The notes: generated by a model not told the origin, from the sequence alone. DNA of 64,000 nt from Pseudidiomarina tainanensis (GCF_004214835.1 NZ_PIQJ01000001.1:434001-498000), one strand, 5' to 3'; shown: positions 22,447 to 32,965, numbered from the stretch's first letter. Numbers and translations: made by a program.

Positions 22447-22474
22447 TTGGATATGACTTTAGGGGTAGTACAAT
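22447..22474 (+). promoter_or_regulatory. Possible ftsZ promoter
   Basis: TTGGAT (22447-22452) and TACAAT (22469-22474) with a 16-base spacer lie in the 64-base ftsA-ftsZ gap, ahead of a strong AAAGGAG ribosome-binding site at 22484. Additional promoters near ftsZ are usual in dcw clusters; this one is unproven. Confidence 0.4.
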
Positions 22475-22497
22475 AAGCAGGTTAAAGGAGAATTAAC

Positions 22498-23721
22498 ATG
22501 TCAGAAGAAGTGTTTGAAGTACTCAACAACTTTGATACTGATGCGGTGATTAAAGTCATCGGCGTCGGTGGCGGCGGCGGCAACGCCGTGAAACACATGA
22601 TCAGTGAGTCGATTGAAGGCGTACAATTTATTGTCGCTAACACCGATGCGCAGGCATTGCGTAATCACGGCGCTCACGTAACGATTCAACTTGGCAGTGA
22701 TATCACCAAAGGACTCGGTGCTGGCGCCAATCCAGAAGTGGGTCGCCAAGCTGCTGAAGAAGCACGCGACGAAATTCGCAAGCAATTGCAAGGTGCCGAC
22801 ATGGTATTTATTGCCGCTGGTATGGGCGGTGGTACCGGTACCGGTGCAGCTCCTGTGGTTGCTGAAGTCGCGCGTGAATTAGGCATCTTGACCGTGGCAG
22901 TGGTAACCAAACCATTCCCATTCGAAGGTCAACGCCGTATGGCTGCTGCCAAAGAGGGGATTGAACAGCTGGGTCGTCATGTTGACTCACTGATTACCAT
23001 ACCGAACGAAAAACTTTTGAAAGTTTTAGGTAAAGGCACCAGTTTGCTAGATGCATTTGCTAAGGCAAACGACGTATTATTGGGCGCGGTTCAAGGTATC
23101 TCTGACCTCATTACTCGTGACGGCTTAATCAACGTCGACTTTGCTGACGTACGTGCGGTCATGCGCGAAATGGGTACGGCAATGATGGGTACCGGCGTGG
23201 CGCGTGGTGAAGACCGTGCACAAGAAGCAGCTGAAATGGCAATCAACAGCCCGCTATTGGAAGACATCGATCTTTCTGGTGCGCGTGGCGTATTGTTGAA
23301 CATTACCGCTGGCATGGACTTAAGCATGGAAGAGTTCGAGATTGTCGGTAACGTCGTGAAAGGCTTTGTGTCTGAAAACGCGACCGTGATTGTCGGTACC
23401 GTTATCGATATGGATATGTCGGAAGAGTTGCGCGTCACCGTTGTTGCAACCGGTATTGGTGGTGAGCGAAAGCCTGATATTTCGCTGGTTAATCGTCGCG
23501 AACCAGCGCCAAGTTATGGCAGCCGTAGCGGTAGTAGTGCAGCTAGTAGCAGTAACTACAGCAATACGGCAACTGCTCGCCAGCTTGAACCAGAAGTAGA
23601 TGAAGAGCCGATGGAGGCAGAGCCGGTGGCGTCAAAGCCAGCGTCAAAACCTCAGGCAAATCAAGGCAAAGATATGGATTATCTCGACATCCCGGCATTT
23701 TTACGCCGACAAGTCGATTAG
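22498..23721 (+). CDS. ftsZ: Tubulin-like division GTPase FtsZ
   Basis: The 407-residue GTPase has [13 protein letters not shown] near residue 22, the tubulin signature [12 protein letters not shown] near 110, and [11 protein letters not shown] in the T7 region. A Ser/Glu-rich linker follows, then the conserved C-terminal peptide [12 protein letters not shown] that binds FtsA and ZipA. It forms the Z ring at mid-cell. Confidence 0.98.
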   Translation: MSEEVFEVLNNFDTDAVIKVIGVGGGGGNAVKHMISESIEGVQFIVANTDAQALRNHGAHVTIQLGSDITKGLGAGANPEVGRQAAEEARDEIRKQLQGADMVFIAAGMGGGTGTGAAPVVAEVARELGILTVAVVTKPFPFEGQRRMAAAKEGIEQLGRHVDSLITIPNEKLLKVLGKGTSLLDAFAKANDVLLGAVQGISDLITRDGLINVDFADVRAVMREMGTAMMGTGVARGEDRAQEAAEMAINSPLLEDIDLSGARGVLLNITAGMDLSMEEFEIVGNVVKGFVSENATVIVGTVIDMDMSEELRVTVVATGIGGERKPDISLVNRREPAPSYGSRSGSSAASSSNYSNTATARQLEPEVDEEPMEAEPVASKPASKPQANQGKDMDYLDIPAFLRRQVD

Positions 23722-23734
23722 AAACTGGGCTTTC

Positions 23735-23763
23735 TTGCGGTTTTTTAGATAATCCGGTAAACT
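23735..23763 (+). promoter_or_regulatory. Possible lpxC promoter
   Basis: TTGCGG (23735-23740), a 17-base spacer and TAAACT (23758-23763) lie in the 100-base ftsZ-lpxC gap. The match is moderate and I saw no clean terminator for ftsZ, so read-through into lpxC is also possible. Confidence 0.35.
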
Positions 23764-23821
23764 ATTGCGCCTTTTGCTAGTCAAAGGACTAGAAACTTCT
23801 TTAACTTAGAGAAGAACAGAC

Positions 23822-24736
23822 ATGATTAAACAACGTACAATCAAGCAGCCGATTGCAACCACTGGTGTTGGTTTGCATAAAGGCAACAAGGTTCAGCTCA
23901 CGCTGCGCCCAGCACCTGTGAATGCAGGTCTGGTGTTTCGCCGTGTTGACTTGAATCCTGCGGTTGATATTCCAGCTAACGCCGAGTTAGTGCGGGATAC
24001 GCGTATGTGTACCTGTCTGATTAACGATGACAACGTGCGTGTATCTACCGTTGAGCATTTGCTCGCGGCGGTCGCAGCGATGGGCATCGACAACCTTGTT
24101 ATTGAAGTAGATAGCCACGAAATCCCGATCATGGACGGAAGCTCTCACCCCTTTGTATACCTGCTACAGAGCGCGGGCATTGAAGAGCAAGGCGCAGCGA
24201 AAAAGTTTATCAAAATCAAACAGCCGGTTCGGGTTGAAGAAGGCGATAAGTGGGCGGAACTGTTACCCCATAACGGTTTCCGTATCGACTTTGCGATCGA
24301 CTTTGACCACCCGGCGATTGCCGACACCGGCCAAGTACTAAGCATTGATTTCAGTAGCAGCAATTTCATTAAAGAAATTAGCCGTGCGCGTACTTTTGGT
24401 TTCATGAAAGACATCGAAATGCTACGTGCGAATAACCTCGCCTTAGGTGGTAGCTTCGACAACGCCGTGGTGCTGGATGAATTCCGTATTCTGAACAGCG
24501 ACGGCTTACGTTACGACGATGAGTTCGTTAAACACAAAATTCTTGATGCTATCGGTGACCTATATATGGGTGGCTATGCAATTCTGGGTAACTTGCGCGC
24601 CTTCAAATCGGGCCATGCACTGAATAATCAGTTATTGCGTGCGGTTCTGCAGAATCAAGAAGCGTGGGAATTTGTGACCTTTGAGGACGAAGTGGAAGCA
24701 GCACCAATCGCTTTCGCCAACCCAGTTATCGCGTAG
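23822..24736 (+). CDS. lpxC: UDP-3-O-acyl-N-acetylglucosamine deacetylase LpxC
   Basis: The 304-residue zinc amidase catalyses the committed step of lipid A synthesis. Zinc-ligand motifs are intact: STVEHLLAA (first His), and [10 protein letters not shown], which supplies the second His and the Asp. [10 protein letters not shown] is also typical. Its place after ftsZ is conserved. A strong terminator follows, embedded within a repeat element. Confidence 0.97.
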   Translation: MIKQRTIKQPIATTGVGLHKGNKVQLTLRPAPVNAGLVFRRVDLNPAVDIPANAELVRDTRMCTCLINDDNVRVSTVEHLLAAVAAMGIDNLVIEVDSHEIPIMDGSSHPFVYLLQSAGIEEQGAAKKFIKIKQPVRVEEGDKWAELLPHNGFRIDFAIDFDHPAIADTGQVLSIDFSSSNFIKEISRARTFGFMKDIEMLRANNLALGGSFDNAVVLDEFRILNSDGLRYDDEFVKHKILDAIGDLYMGGYAILGNLRAFKSGHALNNQLLRAVLQNQEAWEFVTFEDEVEAAPIAFANPVIA

Positions 24737-24747
24737 AAAAACAACGA

Positions 24748-24846
24748 CGATATTAGCTGTTAGATATTAGACAAGACCGCTACGGCTGAAGCTGGAAGCG
24801 GTCTTTTTCGCTTTTGCCAATATCTAATATCTAACAGCTAATATCG
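24748..24846. repeat. CGATATTAG palindromic repeat, copy A, enclosing a terminator
   Basis: Outer arms CGATATTAGCTGTTAGATAT (from 24748) and its near-complement ending TAACAGCTAATATCG (at 24846) bracket the lpxC terminator between the convergent lpxC and dciA genes. The core differs from the other copies, which have a conserved CGGGTAT-GTTTT segment. The flanks CAACGA and CTCTTG extend the inverted match less perfectly. It is one of five copies in the window. Confidence 0.85.
24773..24808 (+). terminator. Rho-independent terminator of lpxC
   Basis: Stem AAGACCGCT (24773-24781) pairs perfectly with AGCGGTCTT (24797-24805), loop 15 bases, followed by a run of T to 24808. Confidence 0.9.
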
Positions 24847-24855
24847 CTCTTGCTC

Positions 24856-25332
24856 TTAGTTTTTCTCGTATTTCGCCGCCAGCGCAAGCAATTGCGACCG
24901 CAACGGTTCCTCGCACAAGGCCGCTTGCTGCCGTAATTTCGCCACCGTCTCATCATCATTTTTTTCCGCATTTTGAGTGGGTTGCGGCGCTGTTTCAGCA
25001 AGCTTAGGCGAAGGCGTATTGATTTTTGGACGCACCTGCACCTCAAGACGAGAGATATGCCCCGTAGATTCATCTTGAAAATGCGTTATAATGCGGCTTT
25101 GCTGAAGTTTTATGCGGCTGGCTAAGGCTGCCGATGAGGCTTCGAGCACGAGGGTGTGCGCACGAACCGACACCACTTTACAATGAGCCAACAGCGGCGA
25201 CAGCTGCAATGCAACAAAACATTGTTGCAATTGCTGTTGCCAGCGTTGGTATTGCTCTGTAAAGTCAGTAAAACGCTGTAAGCGCTGACCGCCAAACAGT
25301 TGTTGGATATCGCGAGGTCGTTTTCGAGCCAT
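24856..25332 (-). CDS. dciA: DUF721/DciA-family protein, probable DnaB helicase loader
   Basis: The 158-residue protein has the DUF721 pattern at its N-terminus (RDIQQLFGG...RLQRFTDFTEQYQRWQQQLQ) and a small alpha/beta domain with SVRAHTLVLEASSAALASRIKLQQ. A Pro/Gln-rich linker and charged C-terminal helix follow. DciA is the ancestral loader of the replicative helicase DnaB in bacteria lacking DnaC; that function is family knowledge. It is convergent with lpxC and divergent from the M23 peptidase. Its lpxC-secA location is common in gammaproteobacteria. Confidence 0.8.
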   Translation of the reverse strand: MARKRPRDIQQLFGGQRLQRFTDFTEQYQRWQQQLQQCFVALQLSPLLAHCKVVSVRAHTLVLEASSAALASRIKLQQSRIITHFQDESTGHISRLEVQVRPKINTPSPKLAETAPQPTQNAEKNDDETVAKLRQQAALCEEPLRSQLLALAAKYEKN

Positions 25333-25373
25333 GTTTGCGTGCCATTTAATTATAATTAGCAGCGAGAGATTGC

Positions 25374-26306
25374 ATGAGTTTATCAGTCTTCTACCGAGGC
25401 ACCAAAGTAAAATTCAGCTTTGAGCTGAGCCGTCGACGCTTGATGTCGCTGGCCGGCTTAGCTGCACTTGGTGTACTTGCTGTAACAAAGCCGTGGGAGC
25501 CGCAGGGATTAAATCCAGAAGCCGCACGCGCAAAAATTACAGAAGAGAAAATCGCGTTGGCTGCACAACAGCAAGCTGTACGTGAACTAAAAGACGAAAC
25601 CGAGAAAAAACTCACCGCCATGACCATCTATTTGGGTGAGATGCAGTCGCAACTGCGTCGCCTCGATGCACTTGGTAAACGGCTAGCATCGGTTGCTGAT
25701 CTTGATAACGGCGAATTTGCCTTTGAGCAACCGCTGGTTGAGATCATGGGGGGACCTGAAGCGTCCATTACTGATGCGCCTAAAGTCGATGGCCGCGATG
25801 TCATCGACAAAATCGAAGGCATGATGGGTGAACTTGCCAGTAAACAAAAACAGTTGTCGCTACTTGAGTCAGTGATGATGAGTCACCATATCTCAGCAGA
25901 GAGCTTTATTGCCGGGCGTCCAGTTGATTCAGGTTGGCTTTCGTCACAGTACGGTATTCGTAAAGATCCATTCAATGGTCGTCCTGCCATGCATAAAGGT
26001 CTCGACTTCGCCAGTTTAGAAGAAGGTGCGGGTGTATATGCAACTGGTGCCGGTGTCGTCACATGGGCTGGTGAGCGTTCAGGTTATGGTCAGTTGATTG
26101 AAATTGATCACGGTGGTGGGTTGAAAACTCGCTACGGCCACAGCAAAGAATTATTGGTGAAAGAAGGTGATGTTGTTACCCGCGGGCAAAAAATTGCTCT
26201 GCTCGGAAGCACTGGTCGCTCTACGGGGCCACACGTTCATTACGAAGTGCTGCGCAACAATCGTCAAATCGACCCATATAAATATGTCTATCGTTCGGCC
26301 GACTAA
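25374..26306 (+). CDS. M23-family peptidoglycan metallopeptidase with N-terminal membrane anchor
   Basis: The 310-residue protein has a transmembrane or uncleaved signal segment (about 20-40), a coiled-coil stretch (about 55-165), and a C-terminal LytM/M23 domain starting at SSQYGIRKDPFNG. The zinc-binding motifs are complete: H-x-x-x-D in MHKGLDFA and H-x-H in GPHVHYEVL. M23 enzymes cut peptide cross-links in the cell wall. It is placed between dciA and secA, where Enterobacteria carry the secM regulator; no SecM arrest motif is seen here. Its substrate is not determined. Confidence 0.88.
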   Translation: MSLSVFYRGTKVKFSFELSRRRLMSLAGLAALGVLAVTKPWEPQGLNPEAARAKITEEKIALAAQQQAVRELKDETEKKLTAMTIYLGEMQSQLRRLDALGKRLASVADLDNGEFAFEQPLVEIMGGPEASITDAPKVDGRDVIDKIEGMMGELASKQKQLSLLESVMMSHHISAESFIAGRPVDSGWLSSQYGIRKDPFNGRPAMHKGLDFASLEEGAGVYATGAGVVTWAGERSGYGQLIEIDHGGGLKTRYGHSKELLVKEGDVVTRGQKIALLGSTGRSTGPHVHYEVLRNNRQIDPYKYVYRSAD

Positions 26307-26342
26307 GGCCGTTCGATTGTTACAACAGGAACATAGATTCAC

Positions 26343-29042
26343 ATGTTAGGTAGTATATTCCGCAAGGTATTTGGTAGCCGCAACGACCGTATTCTGAAAG
26401 GTTTGCAAAAGAAAGTTCAGCAAATCAACGCACTTGAGCCTGAATTTGAAGCGCTTAGCGACGAAGAACTCAAACAAAAAACCGTCGAGTTTAAGCAACG
26501 AATCGAGCAGGGTGAAAAACTCGATGATCTACTCGTTGAAGCGTTCGCGACAGTGCGTGAAGCATCGAAGCGTGTATTTAAAATGCGGCACTTCGATGTG
26601 CAATTGGTCGGCGGGATGATCTTAAACGACAACCGCATTGCTGAAATGCGTACCGGTGAGGGTAAAACGCTAACGGCAACTCTGCCAGCTTACCTAAACG
26701 CATTAAGCGGTAAGGGCGTGCACATTGTAACCGTCAACGATTACTTAGCACGCCGTGACGCCGAAACGAACCGCCCATTGTTTGAATTCCTTGGATTAAC
26801 GGTTGATTTCAACATCCCAGGAATGAATCCAACCGATAAACGTGCCGCATACGCTGCCGACATTACTTACGGTACCAACAACGAATTCGGCTTCGACTAC
26901 TTGCGTGACAACATGGCGTTTAGCCCGCAAGAGCGCGTTCAACGTGATTTAAATTATGCGATTGTGGATGAAGTTGACTCCATTTTAATTGACGAAGCGC
27001 GGACACCGCTGATTATCTCAGGTGCAGCTGAAGATAGTTCTGACATGTACATCAAGATGAACGAGATTGTTCCGCTGTTGGTGCGTCAGGAAAAAGAAGA
27101 CACCGAAGAAGAGCGCGGCGACGGCGATTTCACAGTTGACGAAAAATCAAAGCAAGTACATATGACCGAACACGGTCAAGAACATGTCGAAGAGATTTTG
27201 AAAGAACGCGGTATGTTGGCTGAAGATGACTCGTTGTTCTCAGCGGCAAATATTACCTTATTGCACCATGTGAATGCCGCATTACGTGCGCATCACTTGT
27301 TCCAAAAAGATGTCGACTACATTGTCAAAGAAGACCAGATTGTGATTGTTGATGAACACACCGGTCGGACAATGGAAGGGCGCCGTTGGTCAGAGGGCTT
27401 GCACCAAGCCATTGAAGCCAAAGAAGGCGTGAAGATTCAAAACGAAAACCAAACGTTGGCATCGATTACGTTCCAGAACTACTTCCGCTTGTACACCAAG
27501 CTGGCAGGTATGACGGGTACGGCAGATACCGAAGCATTCGAATTCCAGTCGATTTACGGCTTAGAAACGGTGGTGATTCCAACCAACCGTCCAATGATCC
27601 GTGATGATCGCGCTGATTTAATCTTCATCACTGCCGAAGAAAAATATGAAGCGATAGTGGCTGATATTGAAGAGTGCCGTACTGCCAAGCGTCCGGTATT
27701 GGTCGGTACCATTTCGATTGAAAGCTCTGAGCTACTCTCGCGGTTGTTGAAGAAGAAAAAAATTCCGCATAACGTGTTGAATGCCAAGTTCCACGCGCGT
27801 GAAGCAGAAATTGTTGCGCAGGCAGGTTTGCCGGGCGCGGTAACGATTGCAACCAACATGGCGGGTCGTGGTACCGATATCGTGTTGGGTGGCAACTTGC
27901 AGACCGAAATTGCTGACATGAAAGACCCAACCCCAGAAAAAATCGAGCAAGCGAAGGCGGAGTGGCAGAAGCGCCACGATGCCGTTATCGAAGCGGGTGG
28001 TTTGCATATTATCGGTACCGAGCGCCATGAATCACGTCGTATCGATAACCAGCTTCGTGGTCGTTCTGGCCGTCAAGGTGACCCAGGCTCGTCACGTTTT
28101 TACTTGTCACTCGAAGATAGCTTGATGCGCATGTTCGCATCAGAGCGCATGGCGACCATGATGAAGCGTTTAGGCATGAAGCGCGGTGAAGCTATTGAGC
28201 ACCCGTGGGTGAGCCGTGCGATTGAGAACGCGCAACGTAAAGTTGAAGGTCGAAACTTCGATATTCGTAAGCAATTGCTTGAATACGATGATGTTGCCAA
28301 CGACCAACGTAAAGTGGTGTACGAGCAACGCAACGAGTTGCTTGATGAAGGCGATATTTCTGAAACCATTGAAGCCATTCGTGCAGACGTTATCGACCGT
28401 GTGATCAGTGAATACATTCCGCCACAGTCGTTGGTAGAAATGTGGGACATTGAAGGGCTTGAAGAGCGTTTACGTGCCGACTTCGCGTTACCGTTGCCGA
28501 TTCAACAATGGTTGGATTCAGACGATAAATTGCATGAAGAAATCCTCCGTGAACGCATTCTTGATGAGCTCGTAAAAGCTTATAAAGACAAAGAAAAAAT
28601 GGTTGGTGAGCAGGTGATTCGCCAGTTCGAGAAAACCATTATGTTGCAAAGCCTCGATATGCACTGGAAAGAGCACTTGGCGGCAATGGATCACTTGCGT
28701 CAAGGCATTCACCTACGCGGCTATGCACAGAAGAACCCAAAACAAGAATACAAGCGTGAAGCATTTGAGTTATTTGCTGAGATGTTAGAAGCGCTGAAAC
28801 TTGAAGTAGTGACGATTCTGAGCAAAGTGCGCGTGCGTGCCGAAGAAGACGTGGAAGCTGTTGAAGCGAAGCGCCGTGCCGCAGAAGCAGCTCAGCAAAA
28901 AGAATATCAGCACGAAGGCGTGCCAACCAGCGGTGCTGAGCCATCACCACAGCAAGCCGCAGCGGCAGCTCAAGTGGGTCGTAACGATCCTTGCCCATGT
29001 GGTTCTGGTAAGAAATTTAAACAGTGCCATGGCCGCATCTAA
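26343..29042 (+). CDS. secA: Preprotein translocase ATPase SecA
   Basis: The 899-residue motor protein drives Sec-dependent export. It has the Walker A motif [63 protein letters not shown] and the C-terminal zinc-binding tail [14 protein letters not shown]. The ATG at 26343 follows an AGGA site. It overlaps mutT by 14 bases. Confidence 0.98.
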   Translation: MLGSIFRKVFGSRNDRILKGLQKKVQQINALEPEFEALSDEELKQKTVEFKQRIEQGEKLDDLLVEAFATVREASKRVFKMRHFDVQLVGGMILNDNRIAEMRTGEGKTLTATLPAYLNALSGKGVHIVTVNDYLARRDAETNRPLFEFLGLTVDFNIPGMNPTDKRAAYAADITYGTNNEFGFDYLRDNMAFSPQERVQRDLNYAIVDEVDSILIDEARTPLIISGAAEDSSDMYIKMNEIVPLLVRQEKEDTEEERGDGDFTVDEKSKQVHMTEHGQEHVEEILKERGMLAEDDSLFSAANITLLHHVNAALRAHHLFQKDVDYIVKEDQIVIVDEHTGRTMEGRRWSEGLHQAIEAKEGVKIQNENQTLASITFQNYFRLYTKLAGMTGTADTEAFEFQSIYGLETVVIPTNRPMIRDDRADLIFITAEEKYEAIVADIEECRTAKRPVLVGTISIESSELLSRLLKKKKIPHNVLNAKFHAREAEIVAQAGLPGAVTIATNMAGRGTDIVLGGNLQTEIADMKDPTPEKIEQAKAEWQKRHDAVIEAGGLHIIGTERHESRRIDNQLRGRSGRQGDPGSSRFYLSLEDSLMRMFASERMATMMKRLGMKRGEAIEHPWVSRAIENAQRKVEGRNFDIRKQLLEYDDVANDQRKVVYEQRNELLDEGDISETIEAIRADVIDRVISEYIPPQSLVEMWDIEGLEERLRADFALPLPIQQWLDSDDKLHEEILRERILDELVKAYKDKEKMVGEQVIRQFEKTIMLQSLDMHWKEHLAAMDHLRQGIHLRGYAQKNPKQEYKREAFELFAEMLEALKLEVVTILSKVRVRAEEDVEAVEAKRRAAEAAQQKEYQHEGVPTSGAEPSPQQAAAAAQVGRNDPCPCGSGKKFKQCHGRI

Positions 29043-29439
29043 GCGTATCCACGTCGCTGTCGGGGTGATTCAAAACCCTGACGGCGATGTGTTCATTAGT
29101 CGTCGTCACGCCCACCTTCACCAAGGTAACAAATGGGAATTTCCCGGCGGTAAAGTTGAAGCCGACGAGGATGTCTACCAAGCTCTTTGCCGTGAGTTAC
29201 TTGAAGAGTGCAATATCACGGTTACGGCCGCTGCGCCATTTACTGCCATTAGCTTTGATTATCCAGATAAGCAGGTTTTGTTGGATGTGTGGGTGGTGAC
29301 TGATTTTCAGGGTGCTGTTCGCCAACAAGAAGGTCAGGAATGGGCCTGGGTACCGTTGCATCAACTCGACGCTTATCCGTTTCCAGCCGCTAACCAGCCG
29401 ATTATCGACCGATTGCTTGCGCAGAACGCGCGTTACTAA
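29029..29439 (+). CDS. mutT: 8-oxo-dGTP diphosphatase MutT
   Basis: The 136-residue Nudix hydrolase removes oxidised GTP from the nucleotide pool. The Nudix box is present: [18 protein letters not shown] continuing with LEECNI; the usual Gly near its end is Asn. The ATG at 29029 lies inside the secA tail (14-base overlap) and gives the expected N-terminus [13 protein letters not shown] longer frame reading upstream through secA is rejected. It is convergent with zapD; yacG, which sits between mutT and zapD in E. coli, is absent. Confidence 0.92.
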   Translation: MAASKRIHVAVGVIQNPDGDVFISRRHAHLHQGNKWEFPGGKVEADEDVYQALCRELLEECNITVTAAAPFTAISFDYPDKQVLLDVWVVTDFQGAVRQQEGQEWAWVPLHQLDAYPFPAANQPIIDRLLAQNARY

Positions 29440-29463
29440 TTCGAAAAAGTATAACTTAGGGTG

Positions 29464-30240
29464 TTATGGACACCGCGCAAGCTCAAAATCGACTTGTTCG
29501 TCGACGGATGCTTTGCCGTTGATAGGTTCATAGCGTAAAAAGCGAATACTGAAACGCTGTTTATGGCCTGAAATCACTGGATACGCCGCTAAGTCCGCAG
29601 GCACTCGAATACGCAATAGACTCAACGGCTCGGTACTTTCTTGTAATAAACCGTTTGGTGCACTTACCGGTTGAAACCGTGCCTGACCGCGCATCAACTC
29701 CAACTCTAATAGCAGACCATTCACCAAAATCTCAAGTTCAGACCACCAACGCGCGGCGTCTCCATCACGTACTTGCTGCGGTTGATGTAACCAAAAATGC
29801 AGCTGCGGCACATCAAAATTACAGGTGCCGCCCGGCATGGCAAAGCGTTGACGAATTGCACTGAGCAACCGATCTTGCTTGAGGTTGCTACCGACGCGAT
29901 TGATGGGTTGAATCGCCTGCAAGGCGTGATTCACATGATTTGAAGTCTGCTCTAACGAATCCTGATTCACATCAGGGTGTTGCGCCCAAACTTTTAATTG
30001 CGCTTTGCGCCGCTCTAAATCTTTTTGTACGTCGGTGCGCACGTCACTGCGTTCACATAAATCGAGAATAGCGAAGAGCGCACTGAAATATCGGGTGTAG
30101 TTCTGTAACGTCACCGGGGTGTCCGGTTGTAAGGCTTGCAGGATATGTTCCAGGCGCAAATACGTACGCACCCGCTCCAAAAGCGGGTACTCGTAGACTA
30201 TGGTTGCATGATTATTATTGTTATCCATCTGCACTATCAT
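29464..30240 (-). CDS. zapD: Cell division protein ZapD
   Basis: The 258-residue protein matches ZapD (YacF, about 247 residues) with VYEYPLLERVRTYLRLEHIL near its N-terminus. It bundles FtsZ protofilaments. The ATG at 30240 gives four extra residues compared with a second ATG at 30228; neither has a clear ribosome-binding site, so the start is unsettled. It follows coaE, as in enterics, and is the last gene of the pil-coaE-zapD run. Confidence 0.92.
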   Translation of the reverse strand: MIVQMDNNNNHATIVYEYPLLERVRTYLRLEHILQALQPDTPVTLQNYTRYFSALFAILDLCERSDVRTDVQKDLERRKAQLKVWAQHPDVNQDSLEQTSNHVNHALQAIQPINRVGSNLKQDRLLSAIRQRFAMPGGTCNFDVPQLHFWLHQPQQVRDGDAARWWSELEILVNGLLLELELMRGQARFQPVSAPNGLLQESTEPLSLLRIRVPADLAAYPVISGHKQRFSIRFLRYEPINGKASVDEQVDFELARCP

Positions 30241-30259
30241 AGCCGCTTATTAAGAAGTT

Positions 30260-30871
30260 TCAATGAGTTGAGCGTTTCGCGAGTGCTAAACGTAGGTAAA
30301 GCTCGTGAAGTTTTTCGACTTGCGCAACCAATTGCGCTTCGTCAGCTTCATTATTAATAATATTATCAGCCGCCTGTAAGCGCTGTTCGCGCGAGGCCTG
30401 GGCGTTCATAATCGATTGCACTTGATCAGCGCTGACATCATCGCGTTGTTGCGTGCGTTCTAGTTGGGTCGCTTCACTTACATCCACAACCAATACCCGA
30501 TCACACAGCTTCGTTAGACGGTTTTCGACCAATAGTGGTGCCGACAAGATCACATAAGGTGATTGCGCTTGCTGTAATTGTGTCAGAATTTGCTGCCGAA
30601 TCAGCGGATGCGTGAGTTCATTGAGCCATTGTTTGTCTTCAGGGTGTTGAAAAATCCGCTCACGCAGCCAGGCACGATTTAAGGTGCCGTCCTCGAACAA
30701 TGCTTGCTGACCATAACGGTCACTCACTGCGGCGAGTGCTTCACCACCTTTATCCATAATATGACGAGCGATAACATCGGCATCCACGACAACAATGTCG
30801 TGCTGCTGAAATAAATTAGTGACCGTGGTTTTCCCACTACCAATGCCACCTGTAACACCAACCACGAACAT
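30260..30871 (-). CDS. coaE: Dephospho-CoA kinase CoaE
   Basis: The 203-residue P-loop kinase starts with VGVTGGIGSGKTTVTNLF and has VVDADVIARHIMDKG, both family signatures. It catalyses the last step of coenzyme A synthesis. Its ATG overlaps the pilD stop by one base, so pilD-coaE is coupled; the grouping pilBCD-coaE-zapD is common in gammaproteobacteria. Confidence 0.96.
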   Translation of the reverse strand: MFVVGVTGGIGSGKTTVTNLFQQHDIVVVDADVIARHIMDKGGEALAAVSDRYGQQALFEDGTLNRAWLRERIFQHPEDKQWLNELTHPLIRQQILTQLQQAQSPYVILSAPLLVENRLTKLCDRVLVVDVSEATQLERTQQRDDVSADQVQSIMNAQASREQRLQAADNIINNEADEAQLVAQVEKLHELYLRLALAKRSTH

Positions 30872-31737
30872 TAACGTGTAACCCAGTTGAGATAACTGGT
30901 CATGAGGGGCTCACCCCAAAGCATCGCAATCACGCCGCCGCAAATCAAAAATGGACCAAACGGGATCGGCTGACCTTGTTTGTTGCGGTTGATGCTCTGC
31001 CACACGATTCCAATCACGGCGCCGCTGGCAGCGGCCGCAATAATCGTGACCGGCAGCAATTGATAGCCATGCCACGCGCCAAATGCAGCTAAGAGCTTAA
31101 AATCGCCGTAACCCATACCTTCCTTGCCAGTCAGCAGTTTAAAGCCCCAGTAGACGCTCCACAGCGCTAAATAGCCCGCCATTGCACCGATCACGGCATC
31201 TTTTAATGGAAGGTGGCCGCTGTAGATAGCAAACCCAAGCCCTGTCCATAGCATCAAGTAGGTCATTTGGTCCGGCAATAGCATGTGGTCGGCATCAATA
31301 AAGAACATGCTGATCAGCAGGCAAGCGAGGAATAAATAAACGAAAGTCGTGAATGTGAAGCCGAGGTTCCACACGACAACCGCAAAAATCATGCCTGTTA
31401 AGAGTTCAATCGCCGGATAACGCGCCGAGATGTGTACGCCACAACTGCGACACTTTGCCTTTAACAGCAACCAGCTAATAACGGGGATATTGTCATACCA
31501 TTTAATCGCCGCTTGGCACTTCGGACAATGCGAGTTTGGTTTGGCGAGGTTAAAGGTTTCATGCGGCGGTGGCTCAACGCCATTCACTTCTGCGCACTCT
31601 CGCTGCCACTGGCGTTGCATCATGACCGGAAAACGGCCAATGACCACATTTAAGAAGCTGCCCACAACAAGCCCGAGCAACAAACCGAAAACCGTGACCC
31701 ACCAAGTTTGCGCCGGGTAATCGACAATAAATTCCAT
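30871..31737 (-). CDS. pilD: Type IV prepilin peptidase and methyltransferase PilD
   Basis: The 288-residue inner-membrane enzyme has the zinc-binding CPKC...CRSC pair (about 72-98) and the two catalytic aspartate regions FFIDADHMLLPD and GYGDFKLLAA. It cleaves the prepilin leader and N-methylates the new terminus, for pilA here and any pseudopilins elsewhere. It is one base from pilC. Confidence 0.96.
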   Translation of the reverse strand: MEFIVDYPAQTWWVTVFGLLLGLVVGSFLNVVIGRFPVMMQRQWQRECAEVNGVEPPPHETFNLAKPNSHCPKCQAAIKWYDNIPVISWLLLKAKCRSCGVHISARYPAIELLTGMIFAVVVWNLGFTFTTFVYLFLACLLISMFFIDADHMLLPDQMTYLMLWTGLGFAIYSGHLPLKDAVIGAMAGYLALWSVYWGFKLLTGKEGMGYGDFKLLAAFGAWHGYQLLPVTIIAAAASGAVIGIVWQSINRNKQGQPIPFGPFLICGGVIAMLWGEPLMTSYLNWVTR

Positions 31738-31738
31738 G

Positions 31739-32965
31739 TTAACTAACCACCTTACCGAGCGAGAAGATTGGCAAGTACATGGCCACGATCAAGCCACCCA
31801 CGAGCACACCAATGACGACCATGATCATCGGCTCGAGTAGGGCGGTTAAGTTATCCACGAGGTCATCTACTTCGCGCTCATAGATACTCGCAACTTTCGC
31901 TAACATATCGTCGAGTGAGCCGGATTCTTCACCAATGAATACCATCTGTTCGGCAAGCGTTGGGAACAAATCTTGGGATTGCATCGCGGTATTCATTTGC
32001 ATACCTGTGGTGACTTCTTCACGAATTCGGAAAATGGCATCGCGGTAAACAGCGTTGCCTGACGCACCGGCCGCAGATTCAAGCGCATTAATTAATGGCA
32101 CACCAGCGGCGAACGTCGTCGACAATGTTCGAGCAAACCGCGCGACGGCGGCCTTATTGAGAATCTCTTTAATGACAGGGATCTTCAGCGAGTAGGCGTC
32201 GACTTTATCGCGTAACTTTTGACTCTTCGAATATGCCCGCTTAAACAACCAACCAGCAACCACGAATCCTGCAGCAACGTACATAAAGTACGCTTGTACG
32301 ATTTCCGAGAGCGTTACCACGAACTGTGTCATCGCGGGTAACTCAGCACCGAAATCTTTAAATACAGCTTCGAATTGCGGTACCACGAAAACTAACAAGA
32401 TGATGGTAACTACCAGCGCAACGACAATAACCGACGCCGGATATACTAAGGCCTTCTTAATTTTCGCTTTAAGCGCTTCGGATTTTTCACGATAAGTCGC
32501 TATACGATCAAAAATGGTTTCCAGTGAGCCAGAGTCTTCGCCTGACTCCACGAGGTCACAATAGAGCGTATCGAAAATGGCAGGGTGCTTACGTAGTGCC
32601 GATGCCAGCGGAGAACCCGCTCCAACGTCGTTGGCAATGGTCAGCATGAGATCCCGAATCTTTGGGTTTTCGACCCCTTTGGCGACCATCTCCAATGACT
32701 GCAGAAGCGGGACGCCAGCACTTAACATAGTCGCGATTTGACGAGTAAAAAGCGCAATGTCACCGCCGGTAATTTTCTTATTACCGAACAGCGATTTGCC
32801 TTTTTTCTTGACGGTTTTTGGGGTGACGCCTTGATCACGCAGTTTGGCGCGGACATGTTTATCGTTGTCGGCACGCATCAAACCTTTGACACGTTGGCCG
32901 CGTTTGTTGATGCCGGTCCAGGCAAACTCGGAAATTTCTTTGATGGCTTGCGGCTTTTTGGCCAT
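31739..32965 (-). CDS. pilC: Type IV pilus inner-membrane platform protein PilC
   Basis: The 408-residue protein has two T2SSF domains (about 75-195 and 280-400), each with the G-V-P-L signature (SAGVPLLQSLEM and AAGVPLINALES), and about three membrane helices. It links the PilB motor to the growing pilus. It follows pilB after 31 bases. Confidence 0.96.
   Translation of the reverse strand: MAKKPQAIKEISEFAWTGINKRGQRVKGLMRADNDKHVRAKLRDQGVTPKTVKKKGKSLFGNKKITGGDIALFTRQIATMLSAGVPLLQSLEMVAKGVENPKIRDLMLTIANDVGAGSPLASALRKHPAIFDTLYCDLVESGEDSGSLETIFDRIATYREKSEALKAKIKKALVYPASVIVVALVVTIILLVFVVPQFEAVFKDFGAELPAMTQFVVTLSEIVQAYFMYVAAGFVVAGWLFKRAYSKSQKLRDKVDAYSLKIPVIKEILNKAAVARFARTLSTTFAAGVPLINALESAAGASGNAVYRDAIFRIREEVTTGMQMNTAMQSQDLFPTLAEQMVFIGEESGSLDDMLAKVASIYEREVDDLVDNLTALLEPMIMVVIGVLVGGLIVAMYLPIFSLGKVVS

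Noticed and set aside
23722-23757. A terminator for ftsZ at the T-rich stretch after its stop
   Set aside because: The preceding bases do not form a stem of more than a few pairs.
25333-26342. A secM arrest-peptide gene before secA
   Set aside because: The only gene there is the M23 peptidase, and no Pro-ending arrest motif was seen in it or in the short gap before secA.
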